From CAJXMH01 sp040220135 (GTDB lineage: Bacteria > Bacteroidota > Bacteroidia > Flavobacteriales_E > Vicingaceae), in NCBI GenBank assembly GCA_040220135.1, contig JAVJTT010000028.1:1-34648 (forward strand): DNA of 34,648 bases, given 5' to 3'. Within the stretch, counting starts at the first letter, position 1. Each line of letters starts with the position of its first letter. A model generated the notes under the pieces. That model was not told where the DNA came from and searched no databases. It saw only the letters and a program-made list of their open reading frames with translations. Positions 7,396 to 16,353 of the stretch are shown here, piece by piece. The position numbers and the translations under genes are program-made.

Positions 7396-7845
7396 ATGAA
7401 TATTATACTAAGAGAAGATATTGAAAACTTGGGCTTTAAGGATGAATTAGTGACCGTTAAGCCCGGCTATGCAAGAAATTTTTTAATTCCACAAGGGAAG
7501 GCTGTTGCTGCTACCGAGTCAAATCGCAAGGTTTGGGAAGAGAATATGAGACAGCGTAGTCATAAGGAAGCGAAAATTAAAGAAACGGCTGAAAAGACCG
7601 CCAAGGCTTTAGAAGCTGCTGAAGTGAAAGTAGGAGCTAAGGTAGGTGAAGCTGGTAAGAAGATTTTTGGTTCTGTAAACAACATTCAGTTAGCTGATTC
7701 AATCAATAAATTGGGTCATGAAGTAGACAAGAAGAACATTAAGATTCTTGGCTCTCAGATCAAAGAGGTTGGAACATACCAAGCTGAAATCAGATTACAC
7801 AAAGATGTGTCTGTAACTATTGACTTTGAAGTTGTAGCTGAGTAA
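7396..7845 (+). CDS. rplI: 50S ribosomal protein L9 (bL9)
   Basis: A 149-residue protein of normal L9 length. The N-terminal rRNA-binding domain shows MNIILREDIENLGFKDELV and VKPGYARNFLIPQGKA. A long connecting helix rich in Lys/Glu/Ala follows, then the C-terminal domain with GKKIFGSVNN and DKKNIKILG. L9 binds at the base of the L1 stalk and influences reading-frame maintenance. It is the last gene of the operon and is followed by a strong terminator 22 bp after its stop. Confidence 0.98.
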   Translation: MNIILREDIENLGFKDELVTVKPGYARNFLIPQGKAVAATESNRKVWEENMRQRSHKEAKIKETAEKTAKALEAAEVKVGAKVGEAGKKIFGSVNNIQLADSINKLGHEVDKKNIKILGSQIKEVGTYQAEIRLHKDVSVTIDFEVVAE

Positions 7846-7867
7846 GCTACGAAATTGTGATAGAGAA

Positions 7868-7896
7868 AACGCCCCGCCACTTGGTGGGGCGTTTTT
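7868..7896 (+). terminator. Rho-independent terminator after rplI
   Basis: AACGCCCC and GGGGCGTT form a near-perfect GC-rich hairpin followed by a T run. The opposite strand also ends in four T, so it may also stop transcripts of the converging permease gene at 7949. Confidence 0.92.
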
Positions 7897-7948
7897 GGTT
7901 TAAAGTTGATTTTGTTTTAGGAAAAGAGTAGAGATAAGCTGGCAAGTT

Positions 7949-9187
7949 TTACTCGTAACGCAACGATTCAATCGGGTCTAGTTTTGCCGCTTTAAAGGCA
8001 GGGTAAATTCCTGAAATTAAACCCACCACAATACAAAGGCCAATTCCTAAAGACATCCAAGCCCAAGGAATGATAAAGCCGCCACCTACAACGCCGGCCA
8101 CCACATTGCCAATGATAATCCCAAAAACAATTCCCAACAATCCTCCTAATTGGCAAATTACCACGGCTTCAATTAAAAACTGATTGCGTATGGTTGAGGC
8201 TGCAGCCCCAATGGCTTTTCTGATGCCAATTTCTCGGGTCCTTTCCGTAACAGAAACAAGCATAATGTTCATTAAGCCTATGGCGGCCCCTAACAAAGTA
8301 ATAAAGCCAATCACCGTAGCCGACAAGGTGACTTTGCTGAGGTTTTCAATCAGCATTTGCGAGATGTTATCACTGCGACTGATTTCAAAGCTTGCTTGTT
8401 GTCCTATTTTGTCACCCCTTACTATTCTAAAAATACCGGTGGCTTCTCCAATGGCAGGGTCAAGGTCTTGTGGCTTATAGGTCATGACATTAACTAAGAA
8501 GTTAGGTTCTACCTTAGCAAAGTATTGTCGTGCATTAGTTAAAGGTATAAAAGCGTTCTTGTCTGCGCTAAAGCCAATGCTGCTGCCTTTTTCTTTCAAG
8601 ACTCCGATAACTCGATATTTGCCACTTCCAATAGAAATGGTTTTATCGATCGGGTCAGAGTCAGGGAACAACTCTTTTTTTATACTGCTACCAATAATCA
8701 CTCCGTGTGTGCCATATCGAATGTCGTGTTCAGAAAAATTCCTTCCGCTGGAAAGGCTGTATCCATTGGTCATGAGGTAGTTTTCATCTACGCCAAAAAC
8801 AAAGATGTTTGGGTTGGTCTTTTCAGATTTATATTTTAAGGTGGCCAAAGAAGAAGCGCGCATGGATACCGATACAGCAGCCGGAAAATTATATCGCTTC
8901 TTAAACTCAATGGCATCGTCATAACTTATGCGTTCAAACACTTTTCGTTTTTTTCCACCCCGATCAGCGTGAATGCCTGTGCCATAGTTTCGAATGGCAA
9001 ATGTATTGGCGCCCATATTGCTAAAATTATTCGTGATAGAGGCTTCCATAGCGTCTATAGAAGTGAGAATGCCTACTAAAGCCGTAATGCCAACGGCAAT
9101 AATCAACACCGTTAAAATGGTTCTGAGCAGCTGACTTTTTATGGACCGTAAGGCTTCACGTATGTTTTCCCCGAGTAATTTAAACAT
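7949..9187 (-). CDS. ABC transporter permease, MacB/FtsX type
   Basis: A 412-residue permease with the MacB layout. One N-terminal membrane helix (about 22-42) is followed by a large periplasmic domain (about 45-275) and three C-terminal helices. Family hallmarks are ERTREIGIRKAIGA after the second helix and the ending YPAFKAAKLDPIESLRYE. Such proteins couple ATP hydrolysis to work on the periplasmic side, for example export of peptides or lipoprotein handling. No ATPase or membrane-fusion partner lies next to it here, so its ATP-binding subunit must be elsewhere. The gene is monocistronic, converging on rplI and divergent from aconitase. Substrate unknown. Confidence 0.93.
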   Translation of the reverse strand: MFKLLGENIREALRSIKSQLLRTILTVLIIAVGITALVGILTSIDAMEASITNNFSNMGANTFAIRNYGTGIHADRGGKKRKVFERISYDDAIEFKKRYNFPAAVSVSMRASSLATLKYKSEKTNPNIFVFGVDENYLMTNGYSLSSGRNFSEHDIRYGTHGVIIGSSIKKELFPDSDPIDKTISIGSGKYRVIGVLKEKGSSIGFSADKNAFIPLTNARQYFAKVEPNFLVNVMTYKPQDLDPAIGEATGIFRIVRGDKIGQQASFEISRSDNISQMLIENLSKVTLSATVIGFITLLGAAIGLMNIMLVSVTERTREIGIRKAIGAAASTIRNQFLIEAVVICQLGGLLGIVFGIIIGNVVAGVVGGGFIIPWAWMSLGIGLCIVVGLISGIYPAFKAAKLDPIESLRYE

Positions 9188-9317
9188 AACACAAGCTTAC
9201 GAAATATGTCCCACACCTTCGGTAGATATTGGGACGAGCGGTTTATATTTTCTTTTAAAATGGTTAAATTCGCAATCCTATAAAAATTCAAGATTTACAA
9301 AATAAACCAATCATCCT

Positions 9318-11579
9318 ATGGCTTTTGATATTGAAATGATAAAGGCGGTTTACGATAAGATGCCGGAACGTGTTGAAGCGGCCCGCAAGCTTTTAAATCG
9401 TCCCATGACCTTAACCGAAAAAATTCTTTATTCTCATTTGGACGAAGGGGCACCTTCAGAAGAGTATGAAAGAAAGAAATCTTACGTAGACTTTAAGCCC
9501 GACCGTGTAGCCATGCAAGATGCCACGGCTCAAATGGCTTTGTTGCAATTTATGCAAGCCGGTAAAGATAAAGTGGCTGTTCCTTCAACCGCACACGCTG
9601 ATCACTTGATCCTGGCAAAAAATGGAGCCGATAAGGATTTGCAAGAATCTTTGAACAAGAACAATGAAGTTTTTAATTTCTTGAGTTCTGTTTGCAACAA
9701 ATATGGAATTGGATTTTGGAAGCCCGGAGCCGGTATTATTCACCAAGTGGTGCTCGAAAACTATGCTTTTCCTGGCGGAATGATGATTGGAACTGATTCG
9801 CATACGGTGAATGCCGGAGGTTTAGGTATGGTTGCTATTGGAGTAGGGGGTGCTGATGCCGTTGATGTTATGGCGGGTATGCCTTGGGAATTGAAGTTTC
9901 CCAAATTAATTGGTGTAAAGTTGACCGGTCGTTTAAACGGCTGGACTTCTGCGAAAGATATTATTTTAAAAGTTGCGGGAATCTTGACTGTAAAAGGAGG
10001 GACCGGAGCAATCTTAGAATATTTTGGCGACGGAGCAGAGAATCTCTCCTGTACAGGTAAGGGAACCATTTGTAACATGGGAGCCGAAATTGGAGCAACT
10101 ACTTCAACATTTGGGTATGATGATTCTATGAGAAGGTATTTGCGAGCTACTGACCGCGCTGATGTTGTAGACTTGGCTGATCAGGTGGCTGAGCATTTAA
10201 CCGGTGACGATGAGGTTTATGCAGAGCCTGAGAAATATTTTGATGAACTAATTGAAATCAATTTGGATGAGCTAAGCCCTCATTTGAACGGTCCTTTTAC
10301 GCCTGACTTAGCTACTCCTGTAGCAGAAATGGCCCAAAAGGCAAAAGACAACGATTGGCCAACTGAAATTGAGTGGGCTTTAATTGGTTCTTGTACCAAC
10401 TCTTCTTACGAAGATTTAACCCGCGCGGCCTCCATCGTTGATGATGCTTTTGATAAAGGTGTGAAACCGAAATCGATCTTAGGGATTAACCCGGGTTCTG
10501 AGCAAGTGCGCTATACTGCTGACCGCGACGGATTAATGGACACTTTTAAGAAATTTGAAACTGTAAAAATATTTACAAATGCCTGTGGTCCCTGTATTGG
10601 TCAATGGGATCGAGCCGGTGCAGAAAAGCAAGAGAAAAACTCAATTGTGCATTCTTTCAACCGAAATTTTGCCAAAAGAGCGGATGGAAACCCTAATACT
10701 CATGCTTTTGTAACTTCTCCTGAAATGGTGGCTGCTATTGCAATTAGTGGTCGTTTAGACTTTAACCCCATTACCGATAAATTGGTGAATGAAAAGGGTG
10801 AAGAGGTAATGCTGAAAGAACCAAGTGGAATGGAACTGCCTTCTAAAGGCTTTGCGGTAGAGGATAATGGTTACCAAGCTCCAGCTGAAGATGGCAGTGA
10901 TATTGATGTGAAAGTGGCCCCTGATTCCGATCGTTTACAATTATTAACTCCTTTCGAGCCATGGGATGGAGAGAACATTACCGACATGAAGCTTTTAATA
11001 AAAGCTTACGGTAAATGTACCACCGACCATATTTCAATGGCAGGACCTTGGTTGCGTTACCGCGGTCACCTAGACAATATTTCAAACAATTGCCTAATTG
11101 GAGCAGTGAATGCCTTTAATAAGGAAACCAATAAAGTGGTAAATCAACTAACAGGTGAAGAAAGTGAAGTGCCAGATGCAGCTCGGGCCTATAAGAAAGC
11201 AGGTGTTCCGACGATAGTAGTGGGTGACCATAATTACGGAGAAGGATCATCAAGAGAACATGCGGCAATGGAACCTAGACACCTTGGAGTAATTGCAGTA
11301 ATTGTAAAATCTTTTGCCCGAATTCACGAAACGAATTTGAAGAAGCAAGGCATGTTAGGTTTAACTTTTGCCAATGAAGATGATTACGATAAGATAAAAG
11401 AAGATGATACTTTCAATTTCCTAGATCTTGATCAGTTTGCTCCAGATAAGCCAATTACCTTGGAGGTGGTTCATAAAGATGGTTCTAAAGATGAAATCAA
11501 ATTGAACCACACCTATAATGCTCAACAAATTGGTTGGTTTAAAGCAGGATCTGCTTTAAATATGATCAGAAAGCAATAA
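9318..11579 (+). CDS. acn: Aconitate hydratase (mitochondrial-type aconitase)
   Basis: A 753-residue aconitase that interconverts citrate and isocitrate in the TCA cycle. The 4Fe-4S ligands are Cys359 (SCTNSS), Cys423 and Cys426 (CGPCIG), with the spacing of the mitochondrial enzyme. TDSHTVNAGG in the N-terminal domain and YGEGSSREHAAMEPRHLG in the swivel domain supply substrate-binding and catalytic residues. Length and motif order fit the mitochondrial type rather than AcnB. The ATG at 9318 is the natural start. It stands alone, divergent from the permease gene (130-bp gap with no convincing promoter consensus) and closed by a terminator. Confidence 0.97.
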   Translation: MAFDIEMIKAVYDKMPERVEAARKLLNRPMTLTEKILYSHLDEGAPSEEYERKKSYVDFKPDRVAMQDATAQMALLQFMQAGKDKVAVPSTAHADHLILAKNGADKDLQESLNKNNEVFNFLSSVCNKYGIGFWKPGAGIIHQVVLENYAFPGGMMIGTDSHTVNAGGLGMVAIGVGGADAVDVMAGMPWELKFPKLIGVKLTGRLNGWTSAKDIILKVAGILTVKGGTGAILEYFGDGAENLSCTGKGTICNMGAEIGATTSTFGYDDSMRRYLRATDRADVVDLADQVAEHLTGDDEVYAEPEKYFDELIEINLDELSPHLNGPFTPDLATPVAEMAQKAKDNDWPTEIEWALIGSCTNSSYEDLTRAASIVDDAFDKGVKPKSILGINPGSEQVRYTADRDGLMDTFKKFETVKIFTNACGPCIGQWDRAGAEKQEKNSIVHSFNRNFAKRADGNPNTHAFVTSPEMVAAIAISGRLDFNPITDKLVNEKGEEVMLKEPSGMELPSKGFAVEDNGYQAPAEDGSDIDVKVAPDSDRLQLLTPFEPWDGENITDMKLLIKAYGKCTTDHISMAGPWLRYRGHLDNISNNCLIGAVNAFNKETNKVVNQLTGEESEVPDAARAYKKAGVPTIVVGDHNYGEGSSREHAAMEPRHLGVIAVIVKSFARIHETNLKKQGMLGLTFANEDDYDKIKEDDTFNFLDLDQFAPDKPITLEVVHKDGSKDEIKLNHTYNAQQIGWFKAGSALNMIRKQ

Positions 11580-11603
11580 TACAAATCACGCTTAACTAGC
11601 TAG

Positions 11604-11633
11604 AGCCCTTCGATTTAATCGAAGGGCTTTTTT
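11604..11633 (+). terminator. Rho-independent terminator after aconitase
   Basis: AGCCCTTCGAT and ATCGAAGGGCT form a perfect 11-bp stem with a short loop, followed by a run of T. It lies about 25 bp past the stop codon. Confidence 0.93.
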
Positions 11634-11703
11634 GTGCGTTTCAATCTTTCGTTTATTATTTCTAATTTCGGTACAATCTTTGAAAACAAGCAATCAAAAA
11701 AAG

Positions 11704-12975
11704 ATGAAGCAAACTAGCCTACTTATCCTCGCTTTAGGAATTATTGGAATGACCAAAGCGCAAGAAAAAATCAGTGACAATTTAGTACCAAACCCCAGTT
11801 TTGAAATCCTAGAAAAGAGGGTGAAAGAAGCCGGACAGGTGACCTATGCAGCACCTTGGAGAGCTGCCACCATGAATCCAATTGATCTTTACTCTGCTGA
11901 TGCAAAGAGCGATGAGTTTGGTGTGCCCAAGAATAAATATGGAGCTGAAGAAGCAAAAACCGGAATTAATTACGCCGGGGTTTCATTTTATGGCTATAGA
12001 GGAAGGCAACCTAGAACCTATTTAGAAACTCAATTAGTTAAAAAGCTAGAAGCCGGAAAGGAGTATTGTGTAAAGTTTCATATAAGTCTTTCAGATATGT
12101 CAAAGTACGCCTCCAATAATATTTCTGCGCACTTGAGTAAAGAAGAAATCAATGAAATGTCTGAGGCAAACTTGAAGTTGGAGCCTCATGTACAAAGTAT
12201 TACCAATAAGATCTACCAACAGCAGTTTCTTTGGAAGGAAGTATGCAGCAAGTATAAGGCAGAAGGTGGAGAGCAGTTTTTAACCATCGGAAATTTTAAA
12301 TCTGATGATGAAACCCGTTTAGAGAAAATTCGATTGTCTAGAGAATTTAGCGGTCGTCAGTTTTACGATGCTTACTATTTTGTTGATGATGTATCTGTTA
12401 TAGCGATGGATAAACTAGAAGAAGGGGATTGCATGTGTGATGAGATTGCCGGTGGTCAAATGGAAGTAGAATATAAGAGCTTTGGATCAACTGCTGATCA
12501 AAAAGACAAAGCCAAGAAAACCACCTTGTACAATTCAGATGGCTCGGTGGGCAAAAACGCAGAAGGGAAGGTAGAAAGCAAAAAAAGTGAAGTGGGAAAA
12601 GAGGCCGACTCTGCACCAACTGATGCTAAGCAAACAAAGAAAGAGGAGAAAAAAGGCTTTGATGTAAATGATGTTTCAGTTTTCTTTAATGCTAAAAAGT
12701 CTGCTCCTAAAGCGGAAGAAGAGGCCAAGTTGGAAAAGATAGCTGCTTTTATGAAAAAGAATCCGAAATCAAAACTTCAGATTATCGGTCACGCCGACCC
12801 TTCTGAATCTTCTGTTGCCTTTTTAGGCAAACGAAGAGGACTTGCAATAGAGAAAAAAATGAAAGCTTTGGGTATCGCTGAATCTAGATTGTCATACATC
12901 AGCAAAGAAACCGAAATGCCTCATTCATCCGGCAAAGCCGAAATGAATCAAAGAGTTACTTTTAGTTTAAAATAA
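11704..12975 (+). CDS. Exported OmpA-family protein with N-terminal unknown domain (copy 1)
   Basis: A 423-residue exported protein. The ATG at 11704 is chosen because it opens a clean signal peptide (MKQTSLLILALGIIGMTKAQ); the longer frame begins at a TTG inside the aconitase terminator. The N-terminal domain (about 25-255) starts DNLVPNPSFE and ends GGEQFLTIGNF...YYFVDDVSV, a pattern of carbohydrate-binding-like beta domains in Bacteroidota (inference). A Lys/Glu-rich linker (about 290-330) leads to a C-terminal OmpA domain (about 330-423) with IIGHADP and KRRG. The asparagine usual in the peptidoglycan-binding loop is missing, so binding may be altered. First gene of a three-gene operon. 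Confidence 0.88.
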   Translation: MKQTSLLILALGIIGMTKAQEKISDNLVPNPSFEILEKRVKEAGQVTYAAPWRAATMNPIDLYSADAKSDEFGVPKNKYGAEEAKTGINYAGVSFYGYRGRQPRTYLETQLVKKLEAGKEYCVKFHISLSDMSKYASNNISAHLSKEEINEMSEANLKLEPHVQSITNKIYQQQFLWKEVCSKYKAEGGEQFLTIGNFKSDDETRLEKIRLSREFSGRQFYDAYYFVDDVSVIAMDKLEEGDCMCDEIAGGQMEVEYKSFGSTADQKDKAKKTTLYNSDGSVGKNAEGKVESKKSEVGKEADSAPTDAKQTKKEEKKGFDVNDVSVFFNAKKSAPKAEEEAKLEKIAAFMKKNPKSKLQIIGHADPSESSVAFLGKRRGLAIEKKMKALGIAESRLSYISKETEMPHSSGKAEMNQRVTFSLK

Positions 12976-12978
12976 GCG

Positions 12979-14001
12979 TTGCGACTTTCGCTTGCTGTTT
13001 GCATACTCTTATTTTCTTCTGCAGCTTTCGCGCAGAACTTAGTTCCCAATCCGGGCTTTGAAGATTATTATGCTTGCCCTGATGGGATTAAGCAATTAGA
13101 AAAGGCCAAGTATTGGCAATCGGCCAATGCTGGTTCGCCTGAATTTTACCATGGTTGTGGGTACACAGCAGAAATAGATCCCTACAAAGGGAAAGGTATG
13201 GGCGGGGCTATTTTTTTAGATGCGCTGCGAAGTGGGGTTGAGTATTTACAAACTGAATTGCTAGATACTTTGCAAAAAGGGAAAAACTACTGCTTTAGCA
13301 TGCAATTGCTTGCTTCTGCTAAAAATGCCAAATTGATAGATCGAGTAGGGGCTAACTTTACCAAAGTGCCGCTTAGAACACCGAATTGGGAGCCATTTAT
13401 TCTCCATCCAAAGGTTTTTAGCGAGAAAGTAGTGGGTCAAACAAATGAATGGGAGGAGTTAACAGCCGAATTTATTGCGAAAGGTGGTGAACGCTACCTC
13501 ACCATAGGAAACTTTTTTGAGTCATGGTACTTGAACGAAGAGCGAAATCCTGAGGGAACAAGCAAATACTGCTATTATTTCGTAGATGAAGTGAAAGTAT
13601 GGCCCAAAGTGGGCAGTTGTGAAACAGAGATTGACTTTGCTCAGCGAGAGGCACCACCAGAAAAAATGGGGCCAACTAATCATGTGGTTTATTTTGAAAA
13701 GGACAAATCAATTTTATCTTTGGATGAGCAATATCGCCTCTTGAGGTTTTTAAAAGGAATAGCTGTCTTCAACCCTAAACAATTAAGGGTACAAGGCCAT
13801 ACAGATGCAGACGCTTCTATTGAGTACAATGTTGAACTTTCAAAAAGGCGCGCTGAAACAGTTAATCAGTTTATTAAAAAGCACAGTGAGTTGTCAACTT
13901 ACGTGCTGTGGGAGGGGGAGTCTAAGCCTCTTAATGCAAACCTAAATAAGGCTGAGAAAGCGAAAAATAGACGAGTAGAAATTAAAGTCAATTTACCATG
14001 A
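12979..14001 (+). CDS. Exported OmpA-family protein with N-terminal unknown domain (copy 2)
   Basis: A 340-residue paralogue of the preceding protein. The start is TTG at 12979: it gives a perfect signal peptide (MRLSLAVCILLFSSAAFA) directly followed by QNLVPNPGFE. No ATG lies nearby, and the preceding in-frame codon but one is the stop of copy 1. The N-domain repeats the marks of copy 1 (YLQTELLDTLQKGKNYC, GGERYLTIGNF, YYFVDEVKVW). The C-terminal OmpA domain is better conserved (VQGHTDADASIEYNVELS, KRRAE), so peptidoglycan binding is likely. Predicted role: envelope anchoring with an outward beta domain. Its TGA overlaps the ATG of the next gene. Confidence 0.87.
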   Translation: MRLSLAVCILLFSSAAFAQNLVPNPGFEDYYACPDGIKQLEKAKYWQSANAGSPEFYHGCGYTAEIDPYKGKGMGGAIFLDALRSGVEYLQTELLDTLQKGKNYCFSMQLLASAKNAKLIDRVGANFTKVPLRTPNWEPFILHPKVFSEKVVGQTNEWEELTAEFIAKGGERYLTIGNFFESWYLNEERNPEGTSKYCYYFVDEVKVWPKVGSCETEIDFAQREAPPEKMGPTNHVVYFEKDKSILSLDEQYRLLRFLKGIAVFNPKQLRVQGHTDADASIEYNVELSKRRAETVNQFIKKHSELSTYVLWEGESKPLNANLNKAEKAKNRRVEIKVNLP

Positions 14002-16325
14002 AACAATTGTTAATGATTTGCTTTTGCCTTTTTTCCCTGAGCAGCCAAGGCCAAAATGATTTTAATGGACAAAAAGCAGCTCAAGAGTTAAAAAGACTGA
14101 TTAATGAATACCGAGCAGAGCAGCAACTTTCATTATTTGAAACTTCTGATATATTAGACGCTGTAGCTTTCGAACAGGCCGAATACATCTTGGATCAAGG
14201 ACGTTTAAGCCACGAGCAGGATAATGAGAAGAAAAAGACCCTATTGGATCGTATTCGGTACTTTGAAGGAGGCTATGCCCAAGCAGGAGAAAATCTAATG
14301 AGTTTGCAATTAGGCACTAAACTGCCCATGAAGGTTGGGGGTGAAAAACAGGAAGTGCTAACCGAAGAAGCGACTGCACAAGCTAGCATTGCCGAATGGC
14401 TAGACGAAGAAGAAAGTAGGTTGAATTTAATGGATGGCGAATTTGAGCATTTTGGAACCGCTGTAGTGAGTCTAGATGGTAAAGTTATCTTGGTGTTGGT
14501 CACTGCCTCTTTACCCTACAAAAATCCCGGCCTTAAAAAACTACCTTTTGATTACCATGGCATTGAGCCTTATAAAAAAGAAGCCTGTGATAAATTCTTA
14601 GACAAGCACGGTACCTTGCCACAGCTTTTTTCTGATGCCTTGGAAGTGAAAGACAATGAAGTATACTTTAGTTTTCATTCTCTGCATCTGTTTAAACACA
14701 TTTTCGAAAATGGAGGTGATGGAATTGCCATTGATCTGGTAGCGAGAGATCAGTTTGCTTGCGGAGGAAGTAATCGATTATTTCCGGGAGAGATTAATCG
14801 TGGCTTGCTTTTAAAACCGTCCAAAAAAGCGAAACTTTATAATGCCAATGAAAAGATGGAAGAAAACAAAGTTTGGGTTTCCATTGCTGAGCTTCCTGAT
14901 TTTTACAAGTCGGAAGACTATGAGTTAAACGCCATTATTATTAAAGATGGAGTGGCTTGTGAAACGGTTCCCTACAACCGGATAAAGACTTTGAATTTAA
15001 AGGAGATTGAGAACCGGTATTTGCTAGCAGGAGATACCTTGAAAGTCGGCTACAGTTGGGAGGATTCGCTCAGTTTTGAGATTCCTTTGAATAGTGAGAC
15101 TGAGAAAGAGCAAGCACTTGATCAAATGAAACAGAAGTTAACCGACTTGAATTTTCTAGCAGAAGAAATTTACATTAAACGCTTTGTCCCTCCTTCGGAT
15201 ACAAAAGTATCTGAAGCCGATAGTAGCTCGGAATTGAATAAGATGTTGAGTGCATTTTCTGACTCTACCCACCGCTTAGAAGTGGAGGTGGAACAAGATT
15301 GGCAATCCTACCAAGAGTTTCAGGATAATTCCTTTTATCAGATTGAAACCAAGGGCATGAAAAAGCCAGAAGTCGAAAGGTATTTGGCTAAAACACAAGA
15401 GACTGATTCAGAGTTAAAAGAGTTTTTAAAAGGACTCAATCGTTATCAAATTAGACTGAAAGGCAAAGCAGTTGCAAAAAAATCAGCCTCCCCAAAAAGT
15501 TTATTGGAGAGCTGTGAAAGCCTATTGAATAGGATGAAAATTAAGGAAGCGGCAACCATACAAAAGTTTTTAATCCAGCAATACGGTAATGAAGCAGAAG
15601 TAATGAATGGCTTGCCCAAACTAGATCCTTCTCAAAGACAGAAAACCTTGCCTTTGATCAACAATCAGATTGTGTTGAACAGTCAGTCCGGTAAGGATTA
15701 CTTTGAAGGAAACCCAATTCATAAAGCTTTTTTAGAATTGCATTTGGTCGACCAGTCTAATGCTGTTGTTTCCTTTAACTACCATTTGGCTACTTTGCGA
15801 TATTGGGCAAAACGAGCTGACAAAATGAAGAAACCGGAAGACTGGCTTGATAAGTTTGAAAAGCTAAGAGGGAATTCACAAGTGCCTGACGAACAATACG
15901 CACGAGCCATATTAAACTATTATTTATTAGCGGCCAATTTTCACTACGACGCAGGTGAGTTTGGAGAAAGAAAGGGTGACTTTGACGACTTAATGGATTG
16001 GCAAAGCAAGGCCAATTTAGAACCTAATGAACAACTTGAACTAGCACAATACCTTTGCCACCAAGACCAGTTCCCTCGAGCTATTAAAGTGTTAAATCCC
16101 ACGGTAAAGAAACCTCAAGTCGATGAAGACTTATTGTTCTATTATTTGCAAATTTATCCTTATGATACTGAAGAGTTTAAACGTAAACATTATGTTTCTT
16201 TAATGGAAAAAGCTCAAAAACTTTATCCGGAACATTTTTGTCAGTTTTTTAGCAAGGCTGAGCAAGGAATACAAGCTTTGGTTTACCAAGAAATAAAGTC
16301 AATTTATTGCAGCCAATGCCAATAG
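13998..16325 (+). CDS. Exported CAP-domain protein with large unknown C-terminal part
   Basis: A 775-residue exported protein. A signal peptide (about 1-19, ending SQGQ) precedes a CAP/SCP-PR1 domain (about 25-170). The CAP cavity residues are visible: H72 in RLSHEQDN, E98 in AGENLM and H151 in FEHFGTAVV. The remaining 600 residues have no family that I recognise. They include a beta-rich region (about 190-350), a helical middle with many Glu/Lys and a TPR-like helical end (about 620-770). The ATG overlaps the stop of the upstream gene (ATGA), which argues for coupled translation and a shared envelope function with the two OmpA proteins. Confidence 0.85.
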   Translation: MKQLLMICFCLFSLSSQGQNDFNGQKAAQELKRLINEYRAEQQLSLFETSDILDAVAFEQAEYILDQGRLSHEQDNEKKKTLLDRIRYFEGGYAQAGENLMSLQLGTKLPMKVGGEKQEVLTEEATAQASIAEWLDEEESRLNLMDGEFEHFGTAVVSLDGKVILVLVTASLPYKNPGLKKLPFDYHGIEPYKKEACDKFLDKHGTLPQLFSDALEVKDNEVYFSFHSLHLFKHIFENGGDGIAIDLVARDQFACGGSNRLFPGEINRGLLLKPSKKAKLYNANEKMEENKVWVSIAELPDFYKSEDYELNAIIIKDGVACETVPYNRIKTLNLKEIENRYLLAGDTLKVGYSWEDSLSFEIPLNSETEKEQALDQMKQKLTDLNFLAEEIYIKRFVPPSDTKVSEADSSSELNKMLSAFSDSTHRLEVEVEQDWQSYQEFQDNSFYQIETKGMKKPEVERYLAKTQETDSELKEFLKGLNRYQIRLKGKAVAKKSASPKSLLESCESLLNRMKIKEAATIQKFLIQQYGNEAEVMNGLPKLDPSQRQKTLPLINNQIVLNSQSGKDYFEGNPIHKAFLELHLVDQSNAVVSFNYHLATLRYWAKRADKMKKPEDWLDKFEKLRGNSQVPDEQYARAILNYYLLAANFHYDAGEFGERKGDFDDLMDWQSKANLEPNEQLELAQYLCHQDQFPRAIKVLNPTVKKPQVDEDLLFYYLQIYPYDTEEFKRKHYVSLMEKAQKLYPEHFCQFFSKAEQGIQALVYQEIKSIYCSQCQ

Positions 16326-16340
16326 GGCAATTTTCCCATC

Positions 16341-16348
16341 TATATTTG
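16341..16348 (+). promoter_or_regulatory. Possible -7 element just before the UMF1 transporter
   Basis: TATATTTG matches TAnnTTTG exactly and ends 5 bp before the ATG at 16354, so a transcript from it would be leaderless or nearly so. No TTG lies at the usual distance upstream (the nearest is 31 bp away). Confidence 0.3.
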
Positions 16349-16353
16349 CACGC

